This document shows, in pieces, positions 1 to 13,640 of a stretch of 64,000 nt of DNA. Made by a program: the position numbers and the translations under genes. Origin of the DNA: Taiwanofungus camphoratus (taxonomy: Eukaryota; Basidiomycota; Agaricomycetes; Polyporales; Taiwanofungaceae); the NCBI GenBank assembly GCA_003999685.1, contig CP021225.1:372001-436000 (forward strand), read 5' to 3'. Below the pieces are notes generated by a model, which was not told the origin of the DNA, made no database searches, and saw only the letters and a list, made by a program, of their open reading frames with translations. The first letter of the stretch is position 1; every line of letters begins with the position of its first letter.

Positions 1-803
1 CTTCCCGTCCTCTGTTATCGCGTCGAAATTATCTGAGCTTGCTGCTGTATTGGTCATGTCATACAGATGTTGAAGGATATTGCCAACTTTGACAAGTCCA
101 AGAATTTCGGCACAGTGTGTTCTGACTTACTGGTTTTGCTTTGTCTAACCTGTTATATCGGCTCGGGAGACAACGTTATCATCATCAGACTCCACGATGG
201 ATGATGGTCACAAGGACAGCTCGGAGATCAGACATGATGCCACAATATCTATGTGAAGTGTAGTTCGGAAACCTAAACTTACGCGGTATCGGCGCAAGAT
301 TCAGATGACCTACGGTTGATAAGGTCAATCAAAAAGTGATCAATGTCATTGCCGGAGTCAGTATCTCATAAACCAAGCGGATGACTTTCTTATCGCTCGA
401 TTCTGTCTTTGGCCACTTTCTCGCTATTCCAGCTCTCAACTAAACATCGGAATTCGAGACTGTCTTGGCTTGTTAGGAAAATGTGTCAGTTAGGCTATGG
501 TTCACTCTCTCTTGTCGTCATCCGTAGTGACGACGCTCATATTAAACTACACAGTTGATGCAAATCCTGGGCAACTATCACGTCAGAGGACTCTGTGCCT
601 TGCCTGAAGCTGAGTATTGTTGTAGCGGACCTAGACACGGATACTGTGCGCTTGGTTTCGCCCCTCACAGGCCTCACCCGCAGAAGGCCTTCTTGTTCAA
701 TCCGACTGCGTGTTGTGTCACGTGCTCCGTGTCGCAATAGGCCCTTCTACTCGCGACTAACTCGCGCCAATTGTCGAATACTAAGGTACACCCAGTATTA
801 GCT
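1..803. other. no gene recognised before the dioxygenase
   Basis: Short open frames on both strands show no recognisable motif, and no run of exons could be joined. The stretch may hold the 3' end of a gene that lies outside the window. Confidence 0.4.
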
Positions 804-810
804 TATAAAA
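804..810 (+). promoter_or_regulatory. TATA box of the TauD-type dioxygenase gene
   Basis: A TATAAAA heptamer lies 43 bases before the chosen ATG at 853. It supports that ATG as the start, although the resulting 5' untranslated region would be short. Confidence 0.55.
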
Positions 811-852
811 AGGTATGTTTTGGATGGATGTGCCGCAGACATTATCTTTACG

Positions 853-2538
853 ATGGCACCCGTAGCAACCACAGATAGCACGGCTGTCAACGGCTCGGAC
901 ATCGCTTCCCTCAAGGCGGCTGTGAAGGTCTTCAACCCCTTCTATTCTCCACCTGCTGTAGACGATGATGATGGCTCGTATCAATTCGCTCAGTACAAGG
1001 TTTGTTCGGTCCACCCCCAGTTTGTATACGTCAATCCTGACTAGATCTTTGGGTGCATTGATCGTTCTAGCCTCACTTCCCTGATGTGAAATGGGAGCCT
1101 CTCAAGGAGCAGCCCGTCACAGAACGTGCCTTGTTTGCTGATCCCGAGAAGAAGAGCCTCTTCTCTGCTGCTGCTAAAGTGCAACATTTGACACCCGCCA
1201 TTGGCACTGAAATTACCGGCATCGATCTCAGACAGTTGTCGGACAAGCAGAAGGATGAACTGTACGTGAAATGTCTTCTCATTCTTGGTCTTTTCAGGAT
1301 CTTTGCATCTAGTGCTCTTTTGGTCGCCGAGAGGGGTGTCGTCTGTAAGTTCCTTTGTGCAACCATGCTACAATTAGTTGACTCCTTTCAGTCTTCCGGG
1401 ACCAAGAGATTAGTATTCACGAACAGCTAGAGCTTGCTCGCCATTTTGGTCCACTTCACAAGCACGCTACCACTCCTATCCCGAAGGAGCCTGGTCTGGA
1501 AGAGGTTCATGGTATATCCCGATTGCTAGACTGCTAATTTGATGGATCTGAACACTGCTTATCTTAGTCGTTTATAACGATGCCACGCGCCGTCCGGACT
1601 CCAGTAGTTTCTCCAAACTGGAACTATGGCATTCGGATGTAACATACGAGATACAGCCTCCCAGCACCACTTCCCTGAAGGTGATCACCGGACCCCCGTT
1701 TGGCGGTGATACTCTTTGGAGCTCTGGGTCAGTTGATTTGCGGCTTTGAAATCGGACGTGTATAGCTGATTTCCCTTCTAGCTATGCCGTTTACTCATCC
1801 TTCAGCCCTGGGTTTCAAAAGTATTTGGAAGGATTGTACGCTGTACATAGTGGGGTGGCCCAAGCGGATGGGAACCGCGCGGCTGGTCTTCCGGTCCGCC
1901 GGGAACCTGTCGAGACGATACACCCTGTGGTGCGAGTGCATCCCGCGACTGGATGGAAGAGTGTCTACGTCAACCCGGGTAAATCTGATCTCGTGCTCTT
2001 TATCGTGATTGTATTGACCAATCGGCGATTGTACCATCCGTAGGCTTCACCCGTCGGATCGTAGGTCTGCCGAAGGTTGAGAGCGATGCCATTCTCAGTC
2101 TCCTCTTCCATCAAATCAGGTGAACATCCCGATGCGTTCGTTCTCCATCGCATACTGATACGATACATCGATCAGTGAGAACCCAGACTTCCAGGTGCGT
2201 TTCCATTGGGAACCGAACTCCATTGCACTTTGGGACAACAGGGTAAGTCATCTTGACTACCGGTCACACCCTTCCCCAGAAATACAAGAATATTGATACC
2301 GATACTGATGGCCCATTCTGGTTAGATTGTAACCCATTCAGCTACTTTCGACTTCTGGCCGCACACTAGGCATGCTTTGCGTGCGACTCCTCATGGCGAG
2401 AAGCCGCTATCTGTGGAAGCGTACGAGCGTCAGGGCAAGGTCGCGAAGGACAGGCAATTGGAGATATGGGCGCAGCAGGGCGTGTCTGTCTCTGAGGCGC
2501 AGAACGGCCATAGCAGACCTCGCGGATACAACGACTGA
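853..2538 (+). CDS. TauD/TfdA-family Fe(II)/2-oxoglutarate dioxygenase (sulfonate dioxygenase type)
   Basis: This gene probably encodes a cytosolic Fe(II)- and 2-oxoglutarate-dependent dioxygenase of the fungal taurine/alkylsulfonate group (yeast Jlp1-like), which releases sulfite from sulfonates for sulfur supply. Nine exons join in frame to 400 codons: 853-999, 1071-1261, 1313-1344, 1392-1511, 1568-1727, 1782-1978, 2044-2119, 2176-2242, 2326-2538. The family signature ALLVAERGVVFFRDQ is rebuilt only after splicing across exons 2-4. The iron ligands are visible as the HSD of LWHSDVTYE and the late histidine of IVTHSATFD. The arginine expected to bind 2-oxoglutarate lies in the TRHALRATPHGEKP segment. 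The substrate is not fixed by sequence, because TfdA-like herbicide or other sulfonate oxygenases share the motifs. Exon sums are consistent, so the model is firm. Confidence 0.88.
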
Positions 2539-2888
2539 GCTGCATGCGTTCGCAGGTGCCTCACACATGGATCAATCTTCGCCATGCTTCACCAGATCGA
2601 TCATCGTCGATCCCGTCATATGTCATTATAAGTTAGCGCAATGAGATATGATCGTCTATCGGATACATGGGCTGAATGAAATCGTAAATTAGAACATGTA
2701 CCGGCGAGATATTTGACATGAACAAGACCAGTCAAAGTATTGACTAAACCCACAACAAATGACCAGTAGACTAGAAGACAAGACTGTTGCAAAACAAAGC
2801 AAAACACGATCACAACGGAACTGCAGAGGAGAAGCAAGCGGAGCATGAGACAGGAAATATGGCATATGAGATGAAGTATCTTCCGGTC
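2539..2888. other. intergenic stretch between convergent genes
   Basis: This is the shared 3' flank of the dioxygenase (+) and the GATA factor (-). Nothing beyond likely untranslated regions is visible. Confidence 0.5.
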
Positions 2889-5182
2889 TCACTGTGGGGA
2901 AGCACGGGCGTGAGAGGGGGGATGAGATGCCCTCAGATAGGACTGGTGATCTGAGGTATATCCCGTTCGACCGGAGGATGACGACGACGAAGTCATCCAC
3001 GGGGGAGGGGGCACGTTCACACCGGTCTCGCCATGAGTCGCCGGGGGAGGGGGCGGTAGCATCATTTGATGTGGCTGCGCAGAGGGTGGAGGTGGACCTG
3101 AGCTACCGGCGGGCATCAGCTGATAGGGACTAGAGTGAGGCGCGTGTGCAGGATGATGCAGCGGATGCATGGCAGATAGAGATTTTTGGTGATCATATGA
3201 ACCAGGGACCAATCCAGGACTTTGTCGGTGAATCTGCGACTGCGGATGGGACTGTTCAGGGTCAGATCCTCTTGCTGACGCCGTGGAGGCCCGAAGCGTC
3301 TGTAGGTCGATAGGGGCCGCCTTGCCATCCGCCCCTTTGTCTCGCTTACGCATAAGTTTCGCGTAATCTGTCAAATAAAGGTAAGATAGGCGTTCGCAGA
3401 TAGTCAAGACACATCAAATGAACTGACGCAAGCCACAAGCATTGCAGAGCGTCCTAGCACCATCCGGACCTCGCCTCCATTCCGGTGTTTCACGAATGTT
3501 GCACGAGTGACACTTGCCAGGCGGCGTAGCACGCTGCTGGAGTAAATGAACACTTACACGATCAAACAACTTTAGAATCGACTCACGCTTCGCTTCCTGT
3601 ATTTGCTTTTAGGTTGTCCCGGAGCACCTCCTCCAGTGCTGGTTGCACGCTTGCTACGGATGATCTCCATGTCTTGTTCAGCGGTAGATTGGGGCTTATC
3701 ACCTGATTCAGGATATGCCAATTGATTCTGCTCAAGCACAGAGATAAGTAAAGACATCCATGACATAGGGCGACCAAGCCTTACATCGGTAAAGGTACTT
3801 GGGGGTTGGTTGACCTCATCGTCCCGAGAAATGTCTTCCCATATCCTCTTAGGCGGCCTTGTCGTCTCCTCGGAAACGGTGAGAGGTAAGGTTACGTTTT
3901 CCTTTGGGACTTCATCCATCACGTTCAAACGGCGGAGATCCTCCAAGAGACGGACCACTGTTTGGGCATGCCAAGTCATCTCTTCAAGCTCACTGGGAGA
4001 CGGTTGCACATAGGGAGTGGTCGACTGAATTTGGGCTAAAACGACCGAATATAAAAATTCAACGCTTTACTTCAAGAAAGACGAATCGTACCGTAACGAT
4101 TTGCAAAATTGTACAGCACATTGCAATGTTTCACTATCTGCAAGCACTCGCGGTAAGGTTAAAAAGTATGTGCGTGAACTTGTGGAAACGTACTTCTTGT
4201 ATGGTGCCTTGGCGCATAGTTGCCTTTTCCACATCTGCTGGAGCAGAAATGCTGCTGCGCGTCTCGACGTTTGCCGGAACAAGGGCCGTAGTCCTAGTGA
4301 AGCCATTATACTGATGCTGTGGAGAAGGTTGCGACGGATGCTGCCAGTGCTGGGGAGGTAGCGGAGGTGGATAGGAGTTAGCAGGCATATTTTGATGTTG
4401 GTGAACGGGAGGTTGCTGAGGCTGCGGGACGGCATAATGACGCTGAACCAGGTGGGGGGGAGGAGGAGGATATGCATATCCAGGAGGGGGACGCGAGAAA
4501 GACACAGGCTGATGCATAGGTTCATGGGAAGGGGGTATAGCGATAGGCGGCCCCTGCTGGAACGAGGGAGGCGGCGGCTGAGATGGATATGAGGCATGCG
4601 GCGGATACGCGTTCTACAGTGTTAGAAAAAGCATGCCCGATCAAAGATGGACATCGAGCGAGTTGGGTGACACATAATTAGCGATGTCACGTCAAACGCC
4701 GTTCACGCGGGAGAAGTGCTGCTTACGTGAGGACGCCCGGGAGAGGCGCCGACACCTGATCCTGAGCGCGGACGCTTCATGGAGTTTTGAGACGGCGCGT
4801 CAACACGGGCTGCGCCAGGCCCCGAGCCATTGGGCCCAGCCATGCTCGAAGGAGGTTGCTGGGGTGGAGGCATGCTGTTGTTGATGTACGGTCCGTCCGG
4901 CTTTTGGGTGGAGTACTGATGAGACTTGGGGCTTTGATGAGGTGTAGACATGCTGGGCTGGTGCTGTGACGTGGGTACTGAGACTGACGAGCTGGAACGC
5001 GCCCAGGAAGATGGATCGTGGCGGGGTGGACGTCCATGTTCAGTGCCATTGGGCGCATGAGGACCATCCTGGCTCGGAGGTGAATGGTATGGAAAATTGA
5101 GGTCCTTGAGAGACGGCAAGCGCAAGGTATCTTGAACATTCTGCGGTGGAGGGGGATGTGAATACGAGTGCGCAGATGCCAT
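2889..5182 (-). CDS. nsdD: NsdD/SUB-1-type GATA zinc-finger transcription factor
   Basis: This is a nuclear DNA-binding regulator. The protein starts [13 protein letters not shown] and is long, Pro/Ser/Gln-rich and probably disordered. A short helical segment follows ([19 protein letters not shown], near 3930-4000). A basic stretch ending KYRKRS then leads into one GATA finger: [22 protein letters not shown] (about 3430-3530). It is followed by [11 protein letters not shown], typical of the NsdD class that controls sexual development in ascomycetes. Exon 1 is 4727-5182 and exon 2 starts at 4613. An intron at 3368-3427 splits the finger after CGL, and a second sits just before the finger, so no unspliced frame shows the whole domain. 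The tail after the finger is low complexity and ends at 2889. Family placement rests on the finger; a role in mushroom development is inference. Confidence 0.85.
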
Positions 5183-8100
5183 TCGTGAACAGTAAATTGC
5201 ACGAGTCGGATACTAGTTGGCCAGGATAATATATAGGCTCTTGACCTCAAGCAACCCGATGAATCGGATCTGCTCTGAGCAAGAAGTTGAGCAGGTCACC
5301 AAGGGGAAACAATCAAAACAGTCTGTAATACAGACAGAGATGAAGATAGGTCAAAAGGCGAAGATACAACGAAATGAAGAGGAAACACGGCTCTGATGCT
5401 TGAATTTTCGACTCCAGATCTCAGTGACTGGTATCTTGTCGAGGGGGGAGAAGGAAAACAAAGGACGAAGGAGCCCAGGGCGAGATCATCGAAAGAATCT
5501 TGGCGGAGATTCAAATTGACGCGCCGCAACAAAATCGGGCAATCTAAGCCCGCCTAGACGCTCAAGATGTCGGTTCTCAAACAGCACCATATCGCCGCTG
5601 AGAAACAGTGATTATGTTGTATCTCTATTCACAACGCTTTCTGTGCATGTTATGCATCTACAGAACAAAAGGTAAGAGGTGCGTGAAGGGCATGCTTGCA
5701 GCCTGTCAAGATTCGGGAGGGACGGTCGGTGAGATCCATCACCAATCTGAAGAACCGGCCATTCGGGAATCTCTTTGCCCGATACTAGATCCCTAGCTGT
5801 ACGTAAATCCTCATCGCGGCACGGGGAATCTGCGGCTCGGCCGCTCTTGTTTTCCATCAGCGGCCCAAAGCTTCCTGGCGAACACAGCAGACTCCAGCTT
5901 CCCTGCACTCATAACAGCTGGCTGGGGCGTTGTAAGTCAGAGACGTTCGGTGGACTCGTGGGCATCCCTGGGTTGTAACACATGGTCCCATCGGTGATCA
6001 GCTATTTACGCACACGCGCTCTTCGCTCACCGGCGTCTGGATCAAATATGGATCATGATGTGGCTGGCTTTCAATCGCAAACGGCTTCCGGTGCCTGAAC
6101 GAATGTAAGTTCCAATGACTGTTCAAACGTTCACTCTCCATTCGATAGATCATCTGAGAGCGATAGATCGCCCTTTTCCTACGGCTCACAGGCCAGATCA
6201 CAGTAGTAGCGGGGTGGATTGGGAAGTCGCTCCACCAACCAGCCGCGCAAGGAAGAGTGGCGCAAAAATACGGTTCTCACCTGTCAGGAAGGTTTTGGCA
6301 AGGGTGAATCTAATCCTGACTGGACGTGCCAAGCTTGATGCCATCCATTTTGAACTGCCAGTCAAGATGTTTCAGTAGTCAGGTATCCACGTCCACGGCT
6401 TCTAGTCCATTCCATCACGAAATTCGGCCTCTCATTCTGCTTTTTGCCTCTGCAGGACAGAAACGAAAGTGCCATACCGTCTGCATTCGTTGTCTCTTGC
6501 CCCCTTACGTTATCGCCACGAATGATGCTCCGATACATAGCGGCGCAGAACTACAGAACAAGTTGACAGCGAGTAAGTATCACTGATTGGCAAGTAGACT
6601 GATGGGCGTACCGATGACAAATGCAATGCCACAATTTCTGCGGCTTTGTGAAACAGGGTTCATCGGCGTCCACGAATCCACAAACAGAAGAAACTCAGCA
6701 GAGCGATTCACACCTCCTTACCTCCGCATGAGGCTTCATCGACGTGCATCGAGGCAAATTTGGAAGTCTCGGTATTGTAATGGCCCTAAGCTCACGTAAT
6801 ATTTTCGGCCACACAGTGCTTCTGAGCATGTTGCAAGTAAATGCAATGCAGGATAAACAAATAGTCCTGTTGGATGACAGTTCGTGGGACACATTTCCAT
6901 CAAACGATACTAATCCGCAGACGGCTTACCGTGGATTCCTTTGTAAGAGTGAGAATCAGACAGTAGAGACAATGCTGGGTGATTGTCCTATGAAGACTTC
7001 CTACAAGTGCCTCTTGTTTCGGAGGTGAATTGGCTATATGCAGGTCGTCCGAACATCGGCTCTGATGCGAGTAAACTGGCGTCCATTGATCAACGAGGGC
7101 TTTCACAAAGCACAATTTGAGAGGAAATAGAAGGGTTACACATATCCTACGCCACTAGCTTCATCACGGTCGCATCAGTGAATCTGGCACATAGTAGATT
7201 TCGACCAAATATGCACAGGCAAATTTGCAACGATAAGGTAGTGTGAATCGAGGCGAATACTGGCAAATAGCTTATCTGCCAACTGGCCCCACGTTTAGCC
7301 ATCACCGGAAATGGTACCGATGTTCCTGGTCCCAGATCCCCGCCCTGTAAGATCTGGAATATCTCGATAAAAGCGGATTCCCATCTAGTCGGAGATTGAC
7401 AAACGCCCAAGCGGATTGGTTCCGAGGTGCTTTTTTTATGCTCCGAGACATTACAGGCGTGTTTCTGTTCCGTCTGCTGGTCTCTCCGCCCTCGGCCAAT
7501 ATCCTCCTCCGGACACATCAGCGGCTACATCCATATGCACGATATCATGCAGGATGCGGACGTCTTGTACTTCACAATCTTGAGAGAGTGAAGACCACAT
7601 ATTGCGCCAGCAGATGGATTGTGGTCCCATTTTGGGTGGGTGAACGAACAAGATTGCAACCGTTATATTACATATACGTGAGTTCTAACAGCTATTTCTC
7701 GCCGCTAGACTTTTTCAGGACCAAAATCCAGTCGTGCATGAATAATCACTCCACAGCCCCACCATGGAAATCTAGTTTCGAATTGGAGGGCCCAGACGGG
7801 AGGAAATTGATTCGAGAACCTAACCCAATTTTGCCAAGTCTTCTGCAACATGCGGAGTCGTAATTTACATAGTGCCCACCCCGCTTCTCCGCGAGGCTGC
7901 GCTCTGTTAGTAACAGACAACGCACGCAGCGAAATGCTTTACTCAGAGAGTTAGAAGATGAAGACGCTTAACTTCTAGAGGCTCAGGGTTCCTGTTGGAA
8001 ACAGTTGGACCACCGCATTTACCAGCTTTGTCGATCTTGTAAGGACTATCGTGGACCCGTCACTGTCTGAGACTCGACAGAAGATACAGGCGAACTGGCT

Positions 8101-11100
8101 ATTCTATGATACTGCAGCAGCTGCCAGGGAAATCGGTGGGTGACTGGTTTTATGGGCAACATGGGAAATGTACGACCGAGATACATCCCCGAAAATCTGC
8201 GGTCGGCGCAGATAGCTCGCAGACAACTGCATCTATTTTCGTTCCTTTACAACCTCCGATAAACTGCCATCACGTGAAGATGTATATATTACGGCCTGCC
8301 TAGGTCTTGCTGGTAATGCCGGTCGAGAAATTGATGGAAAACTCGCATAAATTCGTTCAGTGTGTCATCTCCTAATACAGCGATGTGTCGATAACTTACT
8401 CCATCATGTCCTTGACGTCTCATCTTGCATATTAGCCACTTATCATATAGTACTTCATTGCTGTGCAGATATTCGAATATTCGGATGATAGCGACTGCAT
8501 TTGATTTACGGTTCGTAATCTTCATGCTACTTCAAAACAAGCCCATGATCTGTACCCCATCGGCTGTGCTCAAGATGTCCGTTGCTAGATTCGGCTAGTA
8601 AGTGATTACGTGCGAAAAAAGCCCGTTACTAACATTCATCGGCCATTCGCCGCGCTGGCGCCAGGGTCATCTGTCAAGCATGTTTCTCGCTGGTTCTCTA
8701 CCCATTAGTGCTTGCTCCAGTCTCGCCAACACGCCCACTGGTAACTCGCCGCTTACTACTCTTGCACTATCGCATTCCTGCCATATACTGCTCTCGAGAT
8801 ATATGTCATCATATACCTTGCTTGTTTTCGCTGGCAATGCAGCAGGCGCATCCTGTTTTTTTTCAACGGGTTTGGACTCAAACGGAACTGTTGAAAGTCC
8901 TTCGCATGCCCTTTTTGATGTTGGATAACGCTGACTACAGTCATATATGTTTCGACCAGCCCAAGTATATGTTCGTCATCGTGCTGCTCTGCCAGTGGCG
9001 GCTTTGCATGCCTCTCACTAGGCTGCAATACTCTGAACTTGCGGCCGCAAGAAATTTATATTGCTGTGTTTTTGATCTTATAGTGCCACTTGTCTTTCTC
9101 TCCTCTCTTTGGCGGGACCACTCGATTGTTTTCCATGGCAAGGCTCACTTTGACTAGCTTCTCCGGTATCTTCACGTGGCCTTTCAGGCGCGACAGAAGC
9201 TTGCTGGTGCTTCAGTCATTTAGAGTTGAATGATGAGCAATGCAAGAGGTCATTTTCACCGTGGTCGTATTTCTTTCTCAGCTTTTGCATTGCCTTCCCG
9301 ACCGGATCTTGCGTGATTCTTATCGTCCCGCGGTCAGCAGAAGCTTAAAGGCTGATGAACTCCACAGGATTCCCTGCGACAGGCTCCGCCGGTACCTATA
9401 TATCATTGGGTAGTGTTAATGGAACGATACGCCTTTTGACTGGCATTATTTCTCGTCTTTTGGCTCTGTGGGACGATCTGATACACTACGTGTATGTCAC
9501 GCTCAATAATACGCATCTAGTGGTCGGTTTACAGAAGCGGGTTCCAGGTATTTCGAATTGAGCCTAGCCGGTATGCTCGCTACCAAAGTTGACACTGCTG
9601 TTATCAGGTTGCGTAATTTATCCTAGGCTCGGCGGTGCTACACTTTGATCTGCCGTACTTGTGACGCATATGTTCCTTCCTATACAATCAATTCGAAAGG
9701 AAAACGGTAGTTGAAGGTCTGGAATTAGCCCCTTACAAACCAGCCTCTTGGGCTCTTCTGTTCGGCAAGCTTCCTTAGGGCTGTGGATAAGGTAATCATG
9801 CTCTACTCATATCTATTTATTTGTTGTCACAATGATCAGGCAGCAGGATTGCCACGTTTCGGGTCATGACCATCATTCCCCTTCTTGTTCATCTCTAGAA
9901 TGGTCAAACAGCCCTGTGAACATGTTGCCATTCCTTCTGAGCCGATACGTGCATACACAGGATCCAAAGCTTACGGCAGATTATGGAGCAGAGTTTCCCT
10001 TGAATTTTTTAATATAGCTTGCTTGATAGGTTAATTGAACGAGAGGTATGCAGAGACTACCTTAGCTTGGTTACTTTACTGATGCTATTCTAGTCTCCAA
10101 CGGCACTGTCTTGGCTTTTACACAATTTCTGTGGGTGACTTCAAATATATTTTTATCATAGAACAGGTCTAGTCCGGTGGCTAGAGTATCTATGGACTGC
10201 AACAGTCGAAAGCCCAGAGATAAGCTTGCGTCTGAGGCGTGGCGAGGTCTGTTGCCTTGGCCACTCTTGGTATCCAATGGCATCCTTGCAACAGTCGTTG
10301 GCAGGGAACACTAACTGAGGACCATCCCACAAAGGTCTTCACTACTCCCTCACTCCTTCCACTCCCCCGAGTCGATTTCTAGGTCTGCTTCTTCTTAGAA
10401 AAGCTCCGACCCATACTGCGGTACGTTCAAAGGACGGTTACTCAACAAATCGCATATACTGATTTAATGTATTCCAGTGTCAGTGGTTTCTCGTGTTCTC
10501 ATCAAGAAGTCACACTAGTATTTGCCTGCGTGGCAGTACGGGCTCCAAGGCTGTTTTACCTGGGTCCTGTTCACTGTGTATATGTCTGCCTATATGGACC
10601 AATGAGGGCGAACAGATCATTACTTGGACAAAGGAATCTCAGTGGTGTATGTGACTCATATTCCATTGGCCTTTTTTGATTATCAGTCTATGTTTATCTT
10701 TCGCAGCACTGTCATGTAGTTGTATACTAAAGACCGACCTTTTAGGATGTTGAAGGGAAAGCCCTTGGAATGGCGAATGTGTCTACTGAAAGGGAACGCT
10801 GGCGCTTCGTCCTATCAAGACGATTCTGATTGTCTGTAAGTGTACTCGGTTCAATCTCATGCTGAGCCGTATCGCGATTAGCGGACTTACCTTTCAAGGC
10901 TGATCGTTAGTATCCTCAGAAGGCGCGGGATCTGAAGCTGCCATGCCCTTGACTTCCGTTCATCTCTCGATCATGCACACCAACCCAAATGTCACGAGAC
11001 TGACCGCTTTACATCTTTAGGATCGTGCTACACGATCTCCGTGAAGGGAGCAAGACCTTGATGCAGTCCAGGCTTCTTGTGTGGTATGTGGGGTAACGAT

Positions 11101-11712
11101 CCATTAGCTCCGGTTTCGTGCCGTAACGTTGTGTTGCGCTCTGCGACGGATGTTATATCACAGTCTGAGATTGTGTTTTCTGTCATCAGCGCTTACCTCT
11201 CTTCCATTGAATGCTGACTGTACAACCCTTGGCTAACTGAACAACGATCTAGTTACCAGGCGCCACCTCACCTACTTGTGGAACCTTCGCAGGAACGGCT
11301 TCCACGAGCAAGGATGCAAATGTGTAGGTATCGATTCATCCATGCATCATTCCACCAAAGAAGTGATGGTCCAGACAGATGCTATGGAAGGCGATAAGGT
11401 TCCTTATTTTGAAGTAAGTGCTTGCTTGACTTTCTTCACTGAGCGGCCCATAGCTTTTATGATATAGAATATACTCAGCTGTGTGTGATCTACTGCATAC
11501 ATGCAACCAGGTCTATCGTAGTGAACAGTGCACAGCGCTGATTCTCTTGCGACGCGTCCGAAATTGCCAGATGCCCGATTTCGCGGGGCGGAGTGCCGAC
11601 AATCATATGACCGTTACGTGCTGAGAAACGCGTTCAATTGCTTGTGCAGTGGACGGCAGCCTCTACCACCTAGCTTCCGATAATTTCCCGAGGTATGGCG
11701 TAGAGGTCTACG
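5183..11712. other. 6.5 kb stretch with no recognisable gene
   Basis: Open frames here are short (none above about 155 codons), lie on both strands and carry no domain motif that could be recognised. No terminal repeats, poly(A) end or tandem array was seen by eye. A frame at 11276-11467 is the last one before the aldo/keto reductase and has no clear partner exons. The stretch could hold old decayed elements, noncoding RNA or fast-evolving genes with tiny exons. Confidence 0.45.
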
Positions 11713-11718
11713 TATAAG
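11713..11718 (+). promoter_or_regulatory. TATA-like box of the aldo/keto reductase gene
   Basis: A TATAAG hexamer lies 87 bases before the ATG at 11800, a spacing shared with other TATA-like boxes in this window. Confidence 0.4.
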
Positions 11719-11799
11719 AAGCAGAGATTTGCTTGAGCTTATGCAGTGCCCTTTGAAACCCACGGTTTGGTCCCCACTATTTTCATATCACTAGCCGCT

Positions 11800-13640
11800 A
11801 TGCAGTCGTGGGAAGTGAAAGCCGAATTTGACGCAAAGAACATGCCCTTCCGCAGGCTAGGGCCTAGTGGATTGCGAGTTCCTTTGTTGTCGTTGGGTGG
11901 ATGTGAGTAATGTTGTTCGGGAAGACAAGACTTGATGACACGGCAATGGACAGGGCTTACGCTCGGCGGTTCTGTGCGTGGGGATCCAGTCAAGGTCAGC
12001 CCGATCCATCTGCGAACTTGGTATCGAGTTTTGCTAATGACTGCTCCGCTCCGCTTATCTTAGGAAATAATCAAAGTCGCTTTTGAGAATGGGATCAACA
12101 TGTTCGATACCGCAGAAGGTTATGCTGCTGGTCAATCTGAGATAGATATGTTTGTGGCCAACCTTTGATTTCACTCCTGCTGTTTCACGAATCTGTTCTC
12201 TGTGTGGCACAGGGGACGGGCGATTAGAGAGCTAGGCCTGCGACGGACGGATCTGGTCATTACCACGAAGCTCTTCTGGGGAACGCATGGATCGCCCAAT
12301 GACAAGGGTTTGTCGAGAAAGCAGTACGTGTACTTGCTCGTCCATGTTTTCGACTAATATCGACCCTACTCTCCTAAAAATAAGCATCATCGAGGGAACG
12401 CAGGAGTGCTTGCAGCGTCTTGGGATGGATTACGTTGATGTCATCTTCGCTCATCGTCCGGATTACACCGGTATATTATATAGTACATTTAGACCAGGCT
12501 GAGCGGTCTGACCCTGGTATCGCCTTCAGTGCCAATCGAGGAAACCGTTCGGGCTTTCAATTTTGTCATTGAGAAAGGATGGGTGAGTAGAACAGAAGTC
12601 GGATATACGGACATCTGACTAAATAACAATCAGGCCTTTTACTGGGCAACTTCTGAATGGTCGTCCCAGGAGATCGAAGAAGCGCACCGTACGTCTATTG
12701 TCTCTCTAGTAGACGATCTGGAGTGGTGACTGGGTTGACGTCTCTGCTTAGACGTCGCCAACAAGCTAGGCCTTATTGGCCCGATTGCGGAGCAGGTTCA
12801 GCATCAGTACGTCCCGTCCTGTAACACTGCTGAGAATGCTGTGATGGCAACTAACCTGATGGACTTCCACAATGTCATGAAACTTAGTATGCTTCACCGT
12901 GAGCGGCCTGAAAGGGAGTATGCGTGAGTACTTACCCGCCCCATCTCAGTTTGAGGCGTTGATTTCAATTAACTAGACCCATATACCGCAACTACGGCAT
13001 GGGCACGACTGTGTTCTCGGCACTGGCTGGTGGCCTGCTTACCGGCAAGGTACGTGATGAAATTTTGCGATTGAAGGTGCAGTAATTCGCATTGACAACT
13101 ATCGGATACGCATACTTTGCACAGTATAACAACGGTATCCCAGCAGACTCGCGCCTTGCAGTGGAGAAGGAGCAACAATTCAAGGATAGAGCTGCGCATC
13201 TCAGCACGCCTGACGGTAAGGCGATGCTTGCAAAGATCAAAGCGCTTGCACAGCTTGCAGAAAATGGTGGAGTCTTCTTAGAGTGAGCAAAGGAAGCTCA
13301 TTGCTGACCGATTGGTTGCGTCCCTTTTAGAGCTTGGATGTAAGGTCTCCCATCTCGCCCTTGCATGGGTCGCCAAAAATCCGAATACCTCGACAATCAT
13401 CCTTGGCGCTTCGAAGCCGGAACAGGTTCTCGATAACCTCAAGGCACTCGAGGTGATTCCCAAGCTGACGCCAGAAGTTATGCAGAAGGTCGAGGCAATC
13501 CTGGACAACAAGCCTGACCCTATTGTAAGTGACTTTATACATCTTGATACTTGTCTATTATGGTCACTCATTGCAACTCATTGGTCGACCTGTAGCCAAC
13601 CTTCGGGCGTGCACCACTGGACAAGTTCGGAAGGCTTTAA
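11800..13640 (+). CDS. aldo/keto reductase, voltage-gated K+ channel beta-subunit type
   Basis: This is a cytosolic NAD(P)H-dependent oxidoreductase with a TIM-barrel fold. Several exons give a protein starting MQSWEVKAEFDAKNM and ending APLDKFGRL. The catalytic tetrad of the family can be read in order: Asp and Tyr in FDTAEGYAAGQSE, Lys in VITTKLFWG, His in VIFAHRPDYT. The stretch GSPNDKGLSRKHIIEGT and the barrel signature YWATSEWSSQEI place it with fungal homologues of the Kv-beta/YajO group rather than with the xylose reductases. The C-terminal cofactor segment LAWVAKNPNTSTIILGASKPEQV is intact. Introns are about 50-60 bases, one of them inside the frame that follows GGLLTGK. The substrate is unknown; broad aldehyde or ketone detoxification is the usual guess. 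Confidence 0.87.

Noticed and set aside
7396-7863. A 155-codon frame in the gene-poor stretch
   Set aside because: There is no motif, no partner exons, and frames of equal quality overlap on the other strand.
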